A stretch of DNA of 64,000 nt from Salminus brasiliensis. Its lineage: Eukaryota > Chordata > Actinopteri > Characiformes > Bryconidae. A program made the translations under genes and the position numbers. The DNA is taken from assembly GCF_030463535.1 (NCBI RefSeq), contig NC_132881.1, positions 39,987,973 to 40,051,972 of the forward strand, in the 5' to 3' direction. Positions 21,930-33,720 of this stretch are shown here, in pieces. The notes under the pieces were generated by a model. The model worked only from the letters and a program-made list of their open reading frames with translations, did not search any database and was not told the DNA's origin. How positions within the stretch are numbered: position 1 is the first letter of the stretch; each line of letters opens with the position of its first letter.

Positions 21930-23210
21930 TTCCCTGGTTGATAAGGTGTTGCTGTGCTGTTCCAAGTGTTGATATGCTGTTGATATGGTTGCTATTGCAT
22001 ATGCTATTGCTGTCAATGGTTGAATATGTTTAATTTACTACATAAATCTTTTAAAAAAAGAAGCAAACATATACAGCAATCAGCCATAACAAAGCACAAC
22101 CTGCCTAATTTTGAGTAGATCCCTCTTTCGCTGCCACAACATATCTGACCATTCAAGACATGAACTCCCTAAGTGCTCTAAAGGTGTCCTGTGGTATCTG
22201 GCACCAAGACGTTAGCAGCAGATCCTTTAAGTCCTGTAAGTTGTGAGATGAAGCTTCCATGGATTGCATTAATTATCCTTGGGTGCTCATGACCCTGTCA
22301 CCTTTTCAGCAGTCCTTTCTTGGAGCACTGAACACTGCATTCCAGAAAACCTCCACAAGACCTGCCAGATGTTCCCAAGCATCTGCTATTGCTACACCTT
22401 GGTATAATGTGTTGGTATTCTATGTGTCTATGTGATTGCTGTGGTATCTCAGGTATCTAAAATGTTGCTATGTGGTTGCAAGGGTGTATCCATGGTGTTG
22501 CTAGGTAGTTACTATGGTGACCCAGTTGGTTGGTAGAATGATGCTTGGTGGTTGCTTAAAGATCTCTAATGGTTGCTAGGTTGTTGCTTTCCGGTTTTGA
22601 TGGTGCTCTAGGAGGTACTTAAGGTTTGTATGTAGGTGCAATGTTATCTCAGGTTGTTGCTAAGAGGTTGCTAGATCCAATTTTGGCCTGAGACGCAAAT
22701 TTTTCACCTTTTCAACTCGGTCAGAGGCAAATAGGCATTTGCTCAGTGATGCCTTGCAAGCCCCCGACAAATATGTAGCAGGTTTGCAACAACTCTAAAT
22801 TCACTAGTGTGAAAAGTGTCATGGCTGGTTGTGACTAGGTCAGCAGCTAGGTACAGCCAATGAGAGGGCATAACACAGGGTGAGGAGAAAGACGGAGGTG
22901 GAGTTATACCTGTGTCTTTATCTATTTCATTTTTTCACATTTTCATGACAAAACAGTTTTTGGAGAGCAGACAGACTCATTGCGGGTTCCTCCTGGTGAA
23001 CGATCCTGTAATTTGTGTCACTAATTGGTCATGCATTGTGCAAACCATAACCATTGAAAGATTTCCAATTACTGGACAAGTTGTGTAGTGTGAAGAATAC
23101 AGTGATCTGATGACTCTGAAAGCCTGGCATAACTAGTTGCAATGGCTTGTATAATGGTTGCTAGGGTGTTGATAGGTGGTTGCAATGTTGTTTGGTAATT
23201 AAATGCGAAG
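21930..23210. repeat. Scattered GTTGCTA-type degenerate minisatellite in crystallin intron 1
   Basis: Blocks at about 21,945-22,035, 22,400-22,680 and 23,140-23,200 are built from variants of GGTTGCTAGGTGGTTGCTAT, a family of tandem repeats common in fish. They are heavily diverged and interrupted by the transposon at 22,072-22,400. The rest of the 21691-24443 intron shows a 58-bp direct repeat (23,803-23,860 and 24,212-24,269). Confidence 0.6.
22072..22400 (+). mobile_element. Deleted DNA transposon, family C copy 1
   Basis: It starts TACAGCAATCAGCCATAACA and continues ACCTGCCTAATTTTGAGTAG and GTATCTGGCACCAAGACGTT, then jumps to a later part of the parent (CATGACCCTGTCACC). The copies at 41,419 and 43,222 carry related sequence in the opposite orientation. 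Fish elements of this type are about 1.2 kb when complete. Confidence 0.65.
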
Positions 23211-24443
23211 GGTGAACAGAAGGTAGATTCTCTTCAAGTTGACCCAACAATTGACCTGCTTGAGCCCACGCCTAGTACAACTCCTGGATAATTACCAGGA
23301 ATGCTAAGAAGTAAAATAGTGACGTCTAGACTACAGCCACCAAAGCTGACTGCTTTCACAACTCTGTCGCTTTCACAGCTGAATTGAGCTCAGAGAGTAA
23401 AAAACACCACATGAGTGTATTTATTGTAAACGTTACTCTTGAGAGAAGCATCATTCATCCACCCTACTCAATGACACTTATGTTTGTACGCACGTTTTGT
23501 GAGAGAAATTGGTAGTAGAGGTGTATTTTGTAAATGATTCAGGATGAAGGAGATACTGACCATTCTTAATGGTGCATCTCAGTAAAGTGCCGACCTGCAT
23601 GTGTGAACAATTCTATGCCTGAACATTACTGGCAAAAGTTATTTCATGTTCTGGGTTAATGGTGTAGAGTCAAAAAAACACAAACTGTGCAGAGCATGTG
23701 GTCCACAGGACTGGCACTGGGACCTACTGGACCACAGGTAAATTAATGACTGGGCCTGTGTCATTGAGCCTTTGACTGCTAAGGGCCTCAGGGGGTCTCA
23801 GACAAACTGTAACACAAATACAGCAAATTTTAACTATATAGCATCAAAATTGTATTGTACAGGGGGTCTCAGATCATCTGCTGTTTATGTAACAATGAGA
23901 TGAGTAGTAAGCTCCTCAGCCCTCTGTGAATTACTACACATGCAAGCATACATGCATGTCTATGTTTTATGTATACCTATTTTTACAGGTATAATATATA
24001 CCTATTATATACCTATAATGTACAGGTAATTGTAAGCTATTGAATATTACATTATTAATTAATTAATTCACCCTTATCAGAGCAAACATAAACAAATAGG
24101 AGGTATTTACTAGAGAAGTCTAGGGGAGTGTTTGGGACTCTTCCAAGCATGCTTGTGCCCAGAGGCCTCGAGCCCTGGACAAGTCCATGGTCTGAAATAC
24201 CACTTCTAAAACAAACTGTATCACAAATACAGCAACTTTTAACTATATAGCATCAAAATTGTATAGCACGTCTAAACAATACTACACATATATAACATTA
24301 TATACAATATTATTATTATTGATTATTTTAACTGGTATACAGTTTAACTGGTGTCTGTTGACACTGTGTAGCAGTAAAAATGATTTAAATGTTCTATGAG
24401 CCTGAAGAACATTACACCATGATATCAGAACTAAAACTCTTAC

Positions 24444-24495
24444 CTGGATCCACTTCAGGCTCTCAGGGGCTCTACCTCAATCCTCTCTTGCAGGG
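24444..24495 (-). other. 5' UTR exon of the beta-A crystallin gene (start approximate)
   Basis: On the minus strand a donor (CCAG|GTAAGA) lies at 24444/24443. The exon runs back towards TATAAAAT at 24521-24528, which predicts a transcription start near 24,495. It is non-coding: the ATG is in the next exon, 9 bases after its acceptor. Confidence 0.65.
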
Positions 24496-24520
24496 AGTTT
24501 TATAATAATGTGCCGCTGCT

Positions 24521-24528
24521 ATTTTATA
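24521..24528 (-). promoter_or_regulatory. TATA box of the beta-A crystallin gene
   Basis: TATAAAAT on the minus strand, at the normal distance from the predicted 5' UTR exon. A second TATA-like stretch (TTATAAAAC, about 24,497-24,505) lies between it and the exon donor and is an alternative. Confidence 0.6.
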
Positions 24529-26522
24529 CCGACAACCACAGTTGGGCACACGTCCCCATCCTGAAACCTATGGAGGGGTGTGTGTGTGTGTGTTTGGGTG
24601 TGCTTGTATAATTGAGAAGTTATTCTCTTTTCTGTGTGTCCAGTGTGCTCATGCATTGTGCTCTGTCAGCGGATTGGATTTGATGGAGCTGCTGGTGGAG
24701 CTCTGCCAGCGCGCGTGTGCCGCCGCCGTTTGGGTGAATGGGTGGCACACAATAGGGCAAGGTCAGTTATATTCGTATATGTCAGCATTGTCCTTCGTAT
24801 AGCGCACAATAGCTGGCCTATACATGGAGAATACAGGGATTTGTCTTGCTGTGTACAGTGAACAATCTGGCTTTCAAACAGCTTTCAGTCTGTGGAAGAG
24901 GTTTGGACAGTATCTTGGTGTGAGAACTGGACACTGAAGGAGAGGTGAGGTTGTCTTGAGAAGCACAGTTTCAGAGCGACTCAGTGATGGCATTTGCACT
25001 GTTATGCAGTTAAAAGTTCATGGATTGAGTTTTAATTCAATTAAAAGAGTTTTTAATAAATGATCACGCCCACTCACCATTACCATGGTAACACGTGTCA
25101 TCATGGCTGCCATGGATGGCACTCACCTTGCCTGACCCATAACCTCTGACCCAGAGAGAAAGGGGCTCCACTGTCTGTGTTCTTATATGTGTATGTGTTG
25201 AAGGAGAGAAAGTGGGGATAGCGTGTGTGGGTAACAATTTGCATGTGTGTCAGTGGACAATTTGCATGTGTGTGTGTGTGTGTGTTTGTATGTGCATGTG
25301 TGTTGGGGGGGGGCACATTGCCCATCTGAAACACACTGTCTCCTATCTCTTCTTGACCCCCACCCCCCCAAAGCCCCCACACACATATTAATTCCCCTGA
25401 AAATGCACAGTGTGTGTATGAGAGAGAGAGAGAGAAATAGTAAGATGAGGAAAGAGAGAGACAGTGACAGAGAAAAAGAACAGAGAGAGGGAGTGGGTAG
25501 GGTTAGAGAGAGGGAGAGAGAGAAGAGAGAAAGAGAGAGATGGGGGTGAGGGAGAGAGATAGAACGAGGAAGAGAGAGAGAGGGGGAGGCATTAGTTGGA
25601 GCACTGCAGTGTGGGGTATGTCAGTGTAAACACAAAGCAGGTACAGGAAGGACTCTGATACAGAAACACACTCCAGTAGACTCTCCACTGTTACTGCACA
25701 CACACACACACACACGGTTAACCAAACTCTTTAAATAAGATCAGTGTTAATGTGCAGAGGCTGAGCTTGTAGCAGCTCTTCAGATGGGGAGGTTGCTATA
25801 GCAGCAGTTCAGTGATGTTGCTGATTATAAATATGATGACAGTTTGTGTTAAAGTGGTCTTTAGTCATTAGCAGAACTAATTGATCTACACACTGATCCG
25901 CAGCGCTCACTCTGCACCCTGCGCCTGAGTCATTCCAGCTGAAGTCATTTCACACTGTTTCTAAGCATCTTTCAGGTCAAAGGTTCTTTTTGAGGTTTGG
26001 ACAAGAACATCTCACAAGCTTTCTTCATATACATCTCCCCTACAACCGTAACCTTCAGTAAACACACCTCCACTGCCAAGACCTGGAAACAGGTCCCAAA
26101 TCCAGTCACTGTTTATACACCTCTCTCTGTTTCTCCATTCCTCCCTCTATCCTGCCTGTCTCTCTGTCCTTCTCTCTCACACACACACACTCTCTCTATT
26201 CCTCTTTACTTCCCTCTCTTTGTCTCTTCCAACCTTCTTTCTACACTAATCTGTAGTCCCTCTCCCCCCTCATTCTCTCTCTTCATCCTCTCTCTTTACC
26301 AGTCTCTCTATCTCCCTCTCCTTCCCCTTTCTCTCTCCCTCTTTCTATTTCTCTCTCCTCTCTTTATTCCCCTCTATTCCTCCCTTTCTATTTCTCTTTT
26401 GTCTCCCCCCTCTCTCTCTCTGTGTCTTTCATTCCCTCCTCCCTCTCTCCCTCCCTCCACTCCTCTTTCCTTCCCTCTCTCACTCCTTTCTCTCATTGCC
26501 CCTTAGTCACTCTCTCTCTCCC

Positions 26523-26577
<55 letters not shown>

Positions 26578-26808
26578 CCCCTCCTCCCTCTCTCTCTTTC
26601 CTTTCTCTCTCTGTCCTCCTTTTATCTACCCCCATCTCTCTCTGTCTCTATGAAGAATCAGACCCAAGATTCAGGTCAGGGTAGTTTTATTGTTCTGTAA
26701 TGAGAACAATACACTCATATACACACATACTGTATATACTAAAAAAAGAATAACTTCAGTCAGCATTAGTGTATATATTGAACAGTGAGTTATGGTGAGG
26801 TAGCGGGT

Positions 26809-26866
<58 letters not shown>

Positions 26867-26909
26867 TCCCCATCTCCATATCTGTCTTCTTTCTTTCCCA
26901 CCCTTCTGC

Positions 26910-26967
<58 letters not shown>

Positions 26968-27060
26968 TTGATGATGGGGTGATTTCTATTCTGTGTGTGG
27001 GGTGGTGAGCTCAGCGGGTTTGTTTCTGTGGGTTTAATCCCCCCACGTTGGGCGCCAGCC
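24529..27060. promoter_or_regulatory. Divergent intergenic region of the two crystallin genes
   Basis: About 2.5 kb shared by the two divergent promoters. It contains a 12-bp palindrome TTACCATGGTAA (25,080-25,091), which resembles an RFX X-box. This abuts an E-box CACGTG (25,092-25,097). An AP-1/MARE core TGAGTCA lies at 25,926-25,932. GT and GA microsatellites occupy about 25,255-25,600, and CT-rich tracts are listed separately. There is no coding gene. Lens enhancers would be expected here from the gene family, but none is proven by the sequence. Confidence 0.5.
26120..26963. repeat. CT-rich tract with three pure (CT)n runs upstream of crybb1
   Basis: Polypyrimidine sequence covers about 26,120-26,650, with a pure run near 26,525-26,574. 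After a gap there are two more pure runs, about 26,811-26,863 and 26,911-26,963. The last ends about 100 bases before the crybb1 TATA box. Long Leu/Ser reading frames here are repeat artefacts. Confidence 0.9.
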
Positions 27061-27068
27061 TATAAAAG
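27061..27068 (+). promoter_or_regulatory. crybb1: TATA box of crybb1
   Basis: TATAAAAG, followed about 30 bases later by the presumed start and then by the exon 1 donor. Half-MARE words (CAGCTGAC, TGCTGAGTGA) sit at about 27,092-27,112, close to the start site. L-Maf/c-Maf sites are known in crystallin promoters, so these are plausible but unproven. Confidence 0.75.
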
Positions 27069-27091
27069 AGCCAGTCTCTCACGTTCCACAC

Positions 27092-27141
27092 CAGCTGACT
27101 TTGCTGAGTGAGAGAGACAGCGGCTACTCACTTATACACAG
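27092..27141 (+). other. crybb1: crybb1 exon 1, 5' UTR
   Basis: A short non-coding exon between the TATA box and the donor CAG|GTAAGA at 27141/27142. The start coordinate is set by TATA spacing and is approximate. A non-coding first exon is the rule in beta-crystallin genes. Confidence 0.7.
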
Positions 27142-28570
27142 GTAAGAAGACACAGAGAGAAAGGGAAAGAGAAAACCTGACATGTTAAACAGTGACAACA
27201 GCGTAGCTTCTTATGTAGACAGAGAATCATTAGGTTTGTAATGTAGTCCCACTCAGTGGGTTCATGTACGAAGTGATAAAGGCATTCAGTGGAGAATTAC
27301 AACAGCAACAGCTGTCCATGGTGTCACAGCATCTGTAATATAGAGAAGCAGAGTGTTGAGCAGAAGTGTGACGTGCTGGGAGCTGCTAATTTCATACAGA
27401 CCACTTGTAGTGTTGGGAAAGAAATGAAGACCAGTATGGAGAATGTGTGCTGGCCAGAGAGAAAGAGAACTAGAGAGGGAGTGAGAGAGTTAAAGGCAGT
27501 CCGCTCGCCTGTGAACAGGCACACTAGTGGGTGTAAAGGGCAATAAAGCAAGTCAGCACTCAGAGCACGAAAGGGCAAGAGAGGGCGCTGTCCACTGGGA
27601 CCTGCACTTACGAGCAAGAGTCACTTCAGTATTGACTCATAACTTACGAGTAACTTAATTAGTGACTCATAAAAACATATTGATTTTCATGTAGAACACA
27701 ATTTCTGATTACTCTCATTCTCAGAGAGAGTGTGGCTCATTTTTCACCTCTTCTCCTTTTGGGAGGTTTACAGCTTTAGCCACTACTAAGCCTAGGTTGT
27801 TGCATCACCACTTCAGTGTACATCAGTCCAATACATAGAAAAATTCAGAAATCTGAGTAATTTACAGTAAATGTACTGTTAACTTATTGTAATATGATAA
27901 TGTTTCTCAAGGCCCACTGCCCTACATATTTTTTTCTTCTTTAACACACCCACTTTAACTTAGTAATGAGCTGTTAACTAGTTATTATTTGGATCAGGTG
28001 TGTTGGGAGCAGGGAAAACTCTAAAAAGTGCAAGGCAGTGGGCCTCCAGGACCAGGGTCAAAAAATATTGTAATATGGTGCGATCTGGTAAAAGCAACTG
28101 GAAGGAATTAACTCATTTATTATGAACTGTGCTTGGAGTAACAGCTCTTATATCTAGAGCTAATGCTGGCCTATAAAGCTCTACTTTGAACTGAGAGGTG
28201 GTCAACTGTGGGTCAGTGTTCTGCACAGTCTGGTAATGTCCATCTTAAACACAACCAATTAATATAGCAAATAGCAGACAAATTGAATAAGGTGTGTTTA
28301 AGAAGGGAAGCCACCAACCAACAGTCCTAAAAATTAGGATTTTACATATGGTTCTTTGAGCGATGCCATAAAGTAACCCTTTGTTTCCATAAAAAAGTGT
28401 TTGTAATAGAGATGTGTGTGGGTGAAGAACTTTTAAAGGTTCTTGCCAAATTAGAGGTTGTCGCTCCTATTGTTAAAAATGCTCAAAGTAGCCCAGTGCT
28501 GCTGATGTGCTGAAACTATATCCCGACTGGGGGTGGGAGATGTTTGAGATGTGTGAGTTTAAATATGGAG

Positions 28571-28832
28571 TCATGCCGCTTTGCTTTGGCTGTACTCTCT
28601 CTGGATGGATAGACAGCACTCCCTTCTTTACTCTTGGTGTTGGCCATCACAGACATCTATTCACTGGTGCAGCAAAGTTGGGGACCCATCGCTTTCCTCC
28701 GAGCGAGTCGGCTGCACACTGATGTCGCATCAGTGCCAGTTTGAAAAGACGTGGTGGCTGGCTTTGCCTGTATTGGAGGAGGCATGTGTGGCAGTACTAA
28801 ATTGGAAGAAAAGGGGGAAAGTTAATTACCCC
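28571..28832 (+). mobile_element. Dispersed SINE-like repeat D, copy 1 (crybb1 intron 1)
   Basis: It shares the blocks TGCCGCTTTGCTTTGGCTGT, CTCTCTCTGGATGGATAGAC, TTGGTGTTGGCCATCACAGA and GGAGGAGGCATGTGTGGCAG with a common fish repeat and with the copy at 33,412. The rest of intron 1 (27,142-29,148) is ordinary non-coding DNA, apart from an AAGAACC-type foldback repeat at about 28,340-28,450. Confidence 0.5.
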
Positions 28833-29153
28833 TGACTGAAAGAAATTTTGCTGTGGAACCAGAATGATATCTCATTCTCCCAAAACTGCCTGCGGTCACC
28901 CACCGCTCAATTATAAGAACAAGGGATGGGTTTTATTCAGAAAGTAAAAACTGGATTTGTACTTTCTGGATCTGAATTTTCGTTCACTTATGTTTATCTT
29001 GATCTAATGTCCTTTTGTTGTCCTTGATTGTCATCATCATTCTTTTGTTTAGCTTTTTCAATATTTCTGTGCTTCAAATGCTTTTGAATGTATAATTGGT
29101 ATTCCATTCACATTACTACTGTTGTATGACCTCCTTTTTTGCTCACAGTCATC

Positions 29154-32100
29154 ATGTCTACCAGTGGAGAGAAGGCCAAGCCTGCTTCCCAGCCTGACGG
29201 CAAGGCCGCTCAGAGCACCAAATCAGACTTCGGCATGGGCTCTTACAAGGTAACACACACACAATTCCTACAGACTTACTGTTCCAAATGCCAAAAATAG
29301 GAAACTTCCACATATGTACAGAAAGGCACAATGCCAAGCGTGCAAGGCTCGACTGAGAGAAATTTCCAGTTGCCATAGATATGTGGGGGTGTCTCCTGTA
29401 AAGAAAAGTAAAGATTGCATAAGGTTAAAATTGACCTTGCTATATTATTTAACATCCCCTCCTTCTCTATATCTACTCAGCATTCCTGAATCTTCCTGAT
29501 GTTCTTTCACTTTGTCCATGCTCTCTTTATCCTATGTTCATTCTTCTCTCCTCCATCTCATAACTGCACTGGCAATGCTTTCTTGACAAGTAATAACGTC
29601 TTAAAGCTAGTCAGTACATCAAATGTTGGACTTAGCAATTTGCACTACAATTATATATACAAAGATATATACATATATATATACATAGACAAAAGTATTG
29701 GGACATACCTCGTCATCACTGAGTTCACGTGTTTAATTCAGCCTCATTGCCACTGGTGTATAAAATCAAGCACCTAGCCATGCAGCCTGCCTTTACAAGC
29801 ATTTGTGAAAGAATGGGTGGTTCTCACTGAATCCCAGTGTGGTTCTGTAATAGGATGCCACCATCGCAACAACAAATGTCCTCCCTCCTAGATATCAACT
29901 ATGTGTGGTATTACTGAAGTGGCAGACCACAGAGTTGCAGAGCGGGGTCGCTGAGTGCCAATGCTGACTCAATAACTGCAGAGTTCCAAAACCTGCTGTA
30001 AGAGGCAGGACACAACTCCATATTAATGCCTTAAAGATTCTGTATGTGTAATGTGTAGGTGTCCCAATACTTTTGTCCATACATTGTATTTGTATATTGT
30101 TTTATGTTTTGTGGTTGGTGTGGCGCAACAGATAACACCACTACCTGCCAGTGAGCTGCCACACCACGTGGGAGACTGGGGTTCGATTCCCAGTCTGGGT
30201 GACTGTGCTGTGCTACATCAATAAGAGTCCTTGGGCAAGACTCCTAACACTACATTGGCCCACCTCTGTAATACGAGAACCTTGTAAGTCGCTCTGGTTA
30301 AGAGCGTCTGCTAAATGCCATATGACACACTGACACAGCACACACTCACTGTGTGATGTAATGTTGTTAGCTGTGTATTTCTTCCTCTGGGATAGTGGGG
30401 TGTTTGAGTAGGCTGAGCCCAATAGAATGCTGGCATAACTGGGTGAATCAAACGTACCAAACATGCATAGCTAGCTAGCTAGCACTCTCAGATTTTTAAG
30501 TTAGCTTCAGCTCACTTGATTGCTAAGATTCAAAGAGAGGTTGGAGGCACATTAGCTGTGTGATTGGTCAGGGTTATGCGGATGTAAGTCTGACCCACTA
30601 TTAGGATTGCTCATTCCACATCAAGAGGAGAGTGAAACTGGTGAAATACCGCAGACATTTATTGGAATTTGAGAAGATTAGACAAGACATTAGCGGGCCC
30701 TGAGCAGCCAGATTAACTTCATTAGAAAGAATACTCAGATTTAGGTTCCCAGGAGCTTTAAATGAGCAGCTGAAGCGAAGGGCATCAGTTAAAACAACTC
30801 ATTTTGAAGCAGTTGAAATGTCAGATCTGTGTCGGTATTGGATGATGCTGAAGATTTTTATGTCCGTATTATATTCAATAGAATGAGGCCTGATAAAATG
30901 TAACTAAATAAAAAAGCTTCAAAAAAGTAAAAATGGCAAAAAATAATTAATTAATAATTAGTAGAATTCATATAATAAAATCTGTAGGATATCTTGTTTA
31001 CAATAAGGAGAATTTCACTTACCAAGGTCATTTTTTTATTTCACTGTTTTCTCATTCACTTTTATTCCTCATACACTATTATTCCTCTTCTATTTCGTGA
31101 ATGTGTGTTTGACTGTTCTCATTCTCCTCTGTCTATTCCCGTCTCTGTTGTGTAGATGTGTGTGTTCGACCAGGAGAACTTCCAGGGCCGCATGATTGAG
31201 ATCTCCAACGAGTGTATGAACGTGTGTGAGATGGGCATGGACAAAGTGCGCTCGCTGCGCGTGGAGTGCGGCCCGTGAGCAACACACACACACACTTACA
31301 CACTTACACTCAAACACTAATGTGGTTTCTAATGTGACAATAACAGTTACAGAAAGATCCTCACATCATGTTACTCTCTCTTTCTCTCACTCTCTTTCAC
31401 TTTCTGTCTCTATAGCTTTGTTGGTTTCGAGCAGATGAATTTCTGTGGTGAGATGTACATCCTGGAGAAGGGAGAGTACCCCCGCTGGGACTGCTGGAGC
31501 AACTGCCAGAGGAACGACTACCTGCTCTCCTTCAGGCCTGTCCGCATGGTACAGTATCAACACTCTTAAAAATAAAGGATTTTAAAGTGGTTCTTTGAGA
31601 GATGGCATAGAAGAACCAATTTCACTTCTTCTATGATCAAAGATCAAAACATTCTCATAGTTCCATAAAGAACCATGTTTGTGAGTGTAAAGAACCTTTA
31701 CATCAAGTGTTGGTTTTTTAAACCGGGTCCTTTAAAATGTTCTTCCACTCACACATACTTACTATGAATATGGTTTTATATGAGACCATAAGTGTTTTTT
31801 TCTATGGCATCTCTTAAAGAACTATGAGCCTGTTGACCCAGGTGTAAACACCCCCAAGATGCATTGTGATCGGATTATGATCCAATCACTCAAAAAACAT
31901 TTAGAGGTGGCCAGTTTCCACCTTTAACACAAGTGTAAACTGGCATTTTCTGTGTTTTCTGTGATCTGATTCTGGATAAAACCGTTAATCCAAGTAATAA
32001 TTACTGCAGATCTAAACTTTAAGCTGTTCACAGTCAGGACTGGTTTGATGAGGAACCGTTGTTTACAAGAAGTAACATGGAAATGATGCATGTGTTGGTG

Positions 32101-33635
32101 TGCTTTTTATGCAGGAAAGTAAAATCTCATGCTGGGGATGCATCTTAATAACAAATGTAAACAGATTCCACTCAAAGTAGATCCAGATACTATCAGGATA
32201 CAAAATGCATTTTAATGCCGGATGTGAACAGGCCCTATAAGTATGAGCATTGGAAGAGGATTTTACATATGCAAAATAGTTCAGGGCAGTATGATTCATT
32301 TTGCTGTTATTAGAGAAAGAAAAATGTGCTTATAACAACTCCTAACCGATAACCAAAGCTGCTGAGAGTGGACAGACTTTACCAGGCTTTAAAATGGAAC
32401 TCATCATAAGCTCGTCTGCATGTGTGTAATTCTCCTGTGCTCTCATTCACTGACAGAATCAGTGACTGAATGTGTCATAATTAGCACATTTGTCTCTGAG
32501 TTGTAAATCTGACTGTAAATTTCATTTGCCAGGTTCACAGTGTGTTTCTGGTTGTTCTCTCACTACATTACATTGTCACTTGTAGTGTGTCATAGTGCAT
32601 CATGTCATCCAAAACATACACACTCATTCAGTAAGCCTTGTGCTTACACACACACACACAGCAGTGCTGCAGACCAGCAACTGACAGGTTTAGCAGTGAA
32701 AATATTTTCTTTTCTTTTTCCTCTTGTTCTCTCGCAACCTTATCCTGTCTCTCGCTGTGTAGTGACATTACTACTGCACAGCACGAGACAATTGTACCGG
32801 GGCCCTTGTTGCTAAGAGGCCTGACTGGGACCCCTACATTCTTTATTGGGTATAGATCCCGACACCACGACTCACAGAACGATCGAATGTCTTAACAACA
32901 TATTTAACCACTTAGCTTCTATCAGCACTACACAGACTGCTCTGAGGCCTGTTTATCTCCCACTTGTTCATGATGTGGCTCAGCTATGTGAACTGTTTTC
33001 ACACAGATTCTTCACTGCTAGATAAAAAACATTTATTATTATTATTATATTGTGTTTATTAATATTTGTATTAATTTATAATTTATAATATTATTTATTT
33101 TATCTATCATTTATATTATTATATTGTGTATTTACACAAGTTATGTAAATACACAATATGTCCAAATGTTTGTGGCCACCCCTTATAATGAATGCATTCA
33201 GCTATTTCAAGTTGCACCCATTGCTGACACAGATGTGCAAAAGCAGGATAAACTCTTTTTAATACCCTTGATTTCAGAAGAAACAATGACTGAGCAGGTG
33301 TCCAAATACTTACAGTCCATAGTGTAGTGTATATAGTAGTAGTATAGTGACTGTTGTTGCAAAACCTTGTATCTCAATTTCTGCCATTTTTGACTTAATG
33401 AGATTCAAATCCAAAGCCATGCTGCTTTGCCATCAGTGGCCGGAGTCAGAGAAAGCACATTTGGCTGTCGTACTCTCTCCGGGTGGGTAGTTGGCGCTCT
33501 CTCCCCTCCTCACTCTTAAGCGATGTTGGCTGGCACAGGCATCTGTTATCTGGTGCGGTGGAGCTGGTGACCCAGCGCAGTTAGAAAAGAGGAGGTAGCT
33601 GGCTTCACAGACATGTGTTAACTCTCTATGAAAGT

Positions 33636-33720
<85 letters not shown>

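Noticed and set aside
25997-26700. 169- and 92-codon frames upstream of crybb1
   Set aside because: They consist of polypyrimidine microsatellite; no family resemblance.
30180-30190. Perfect pol III B-box considered as a tRNA gene
   Set aside because: No cloverleaf closes, and the LINE-type tail shows it is a SINE.
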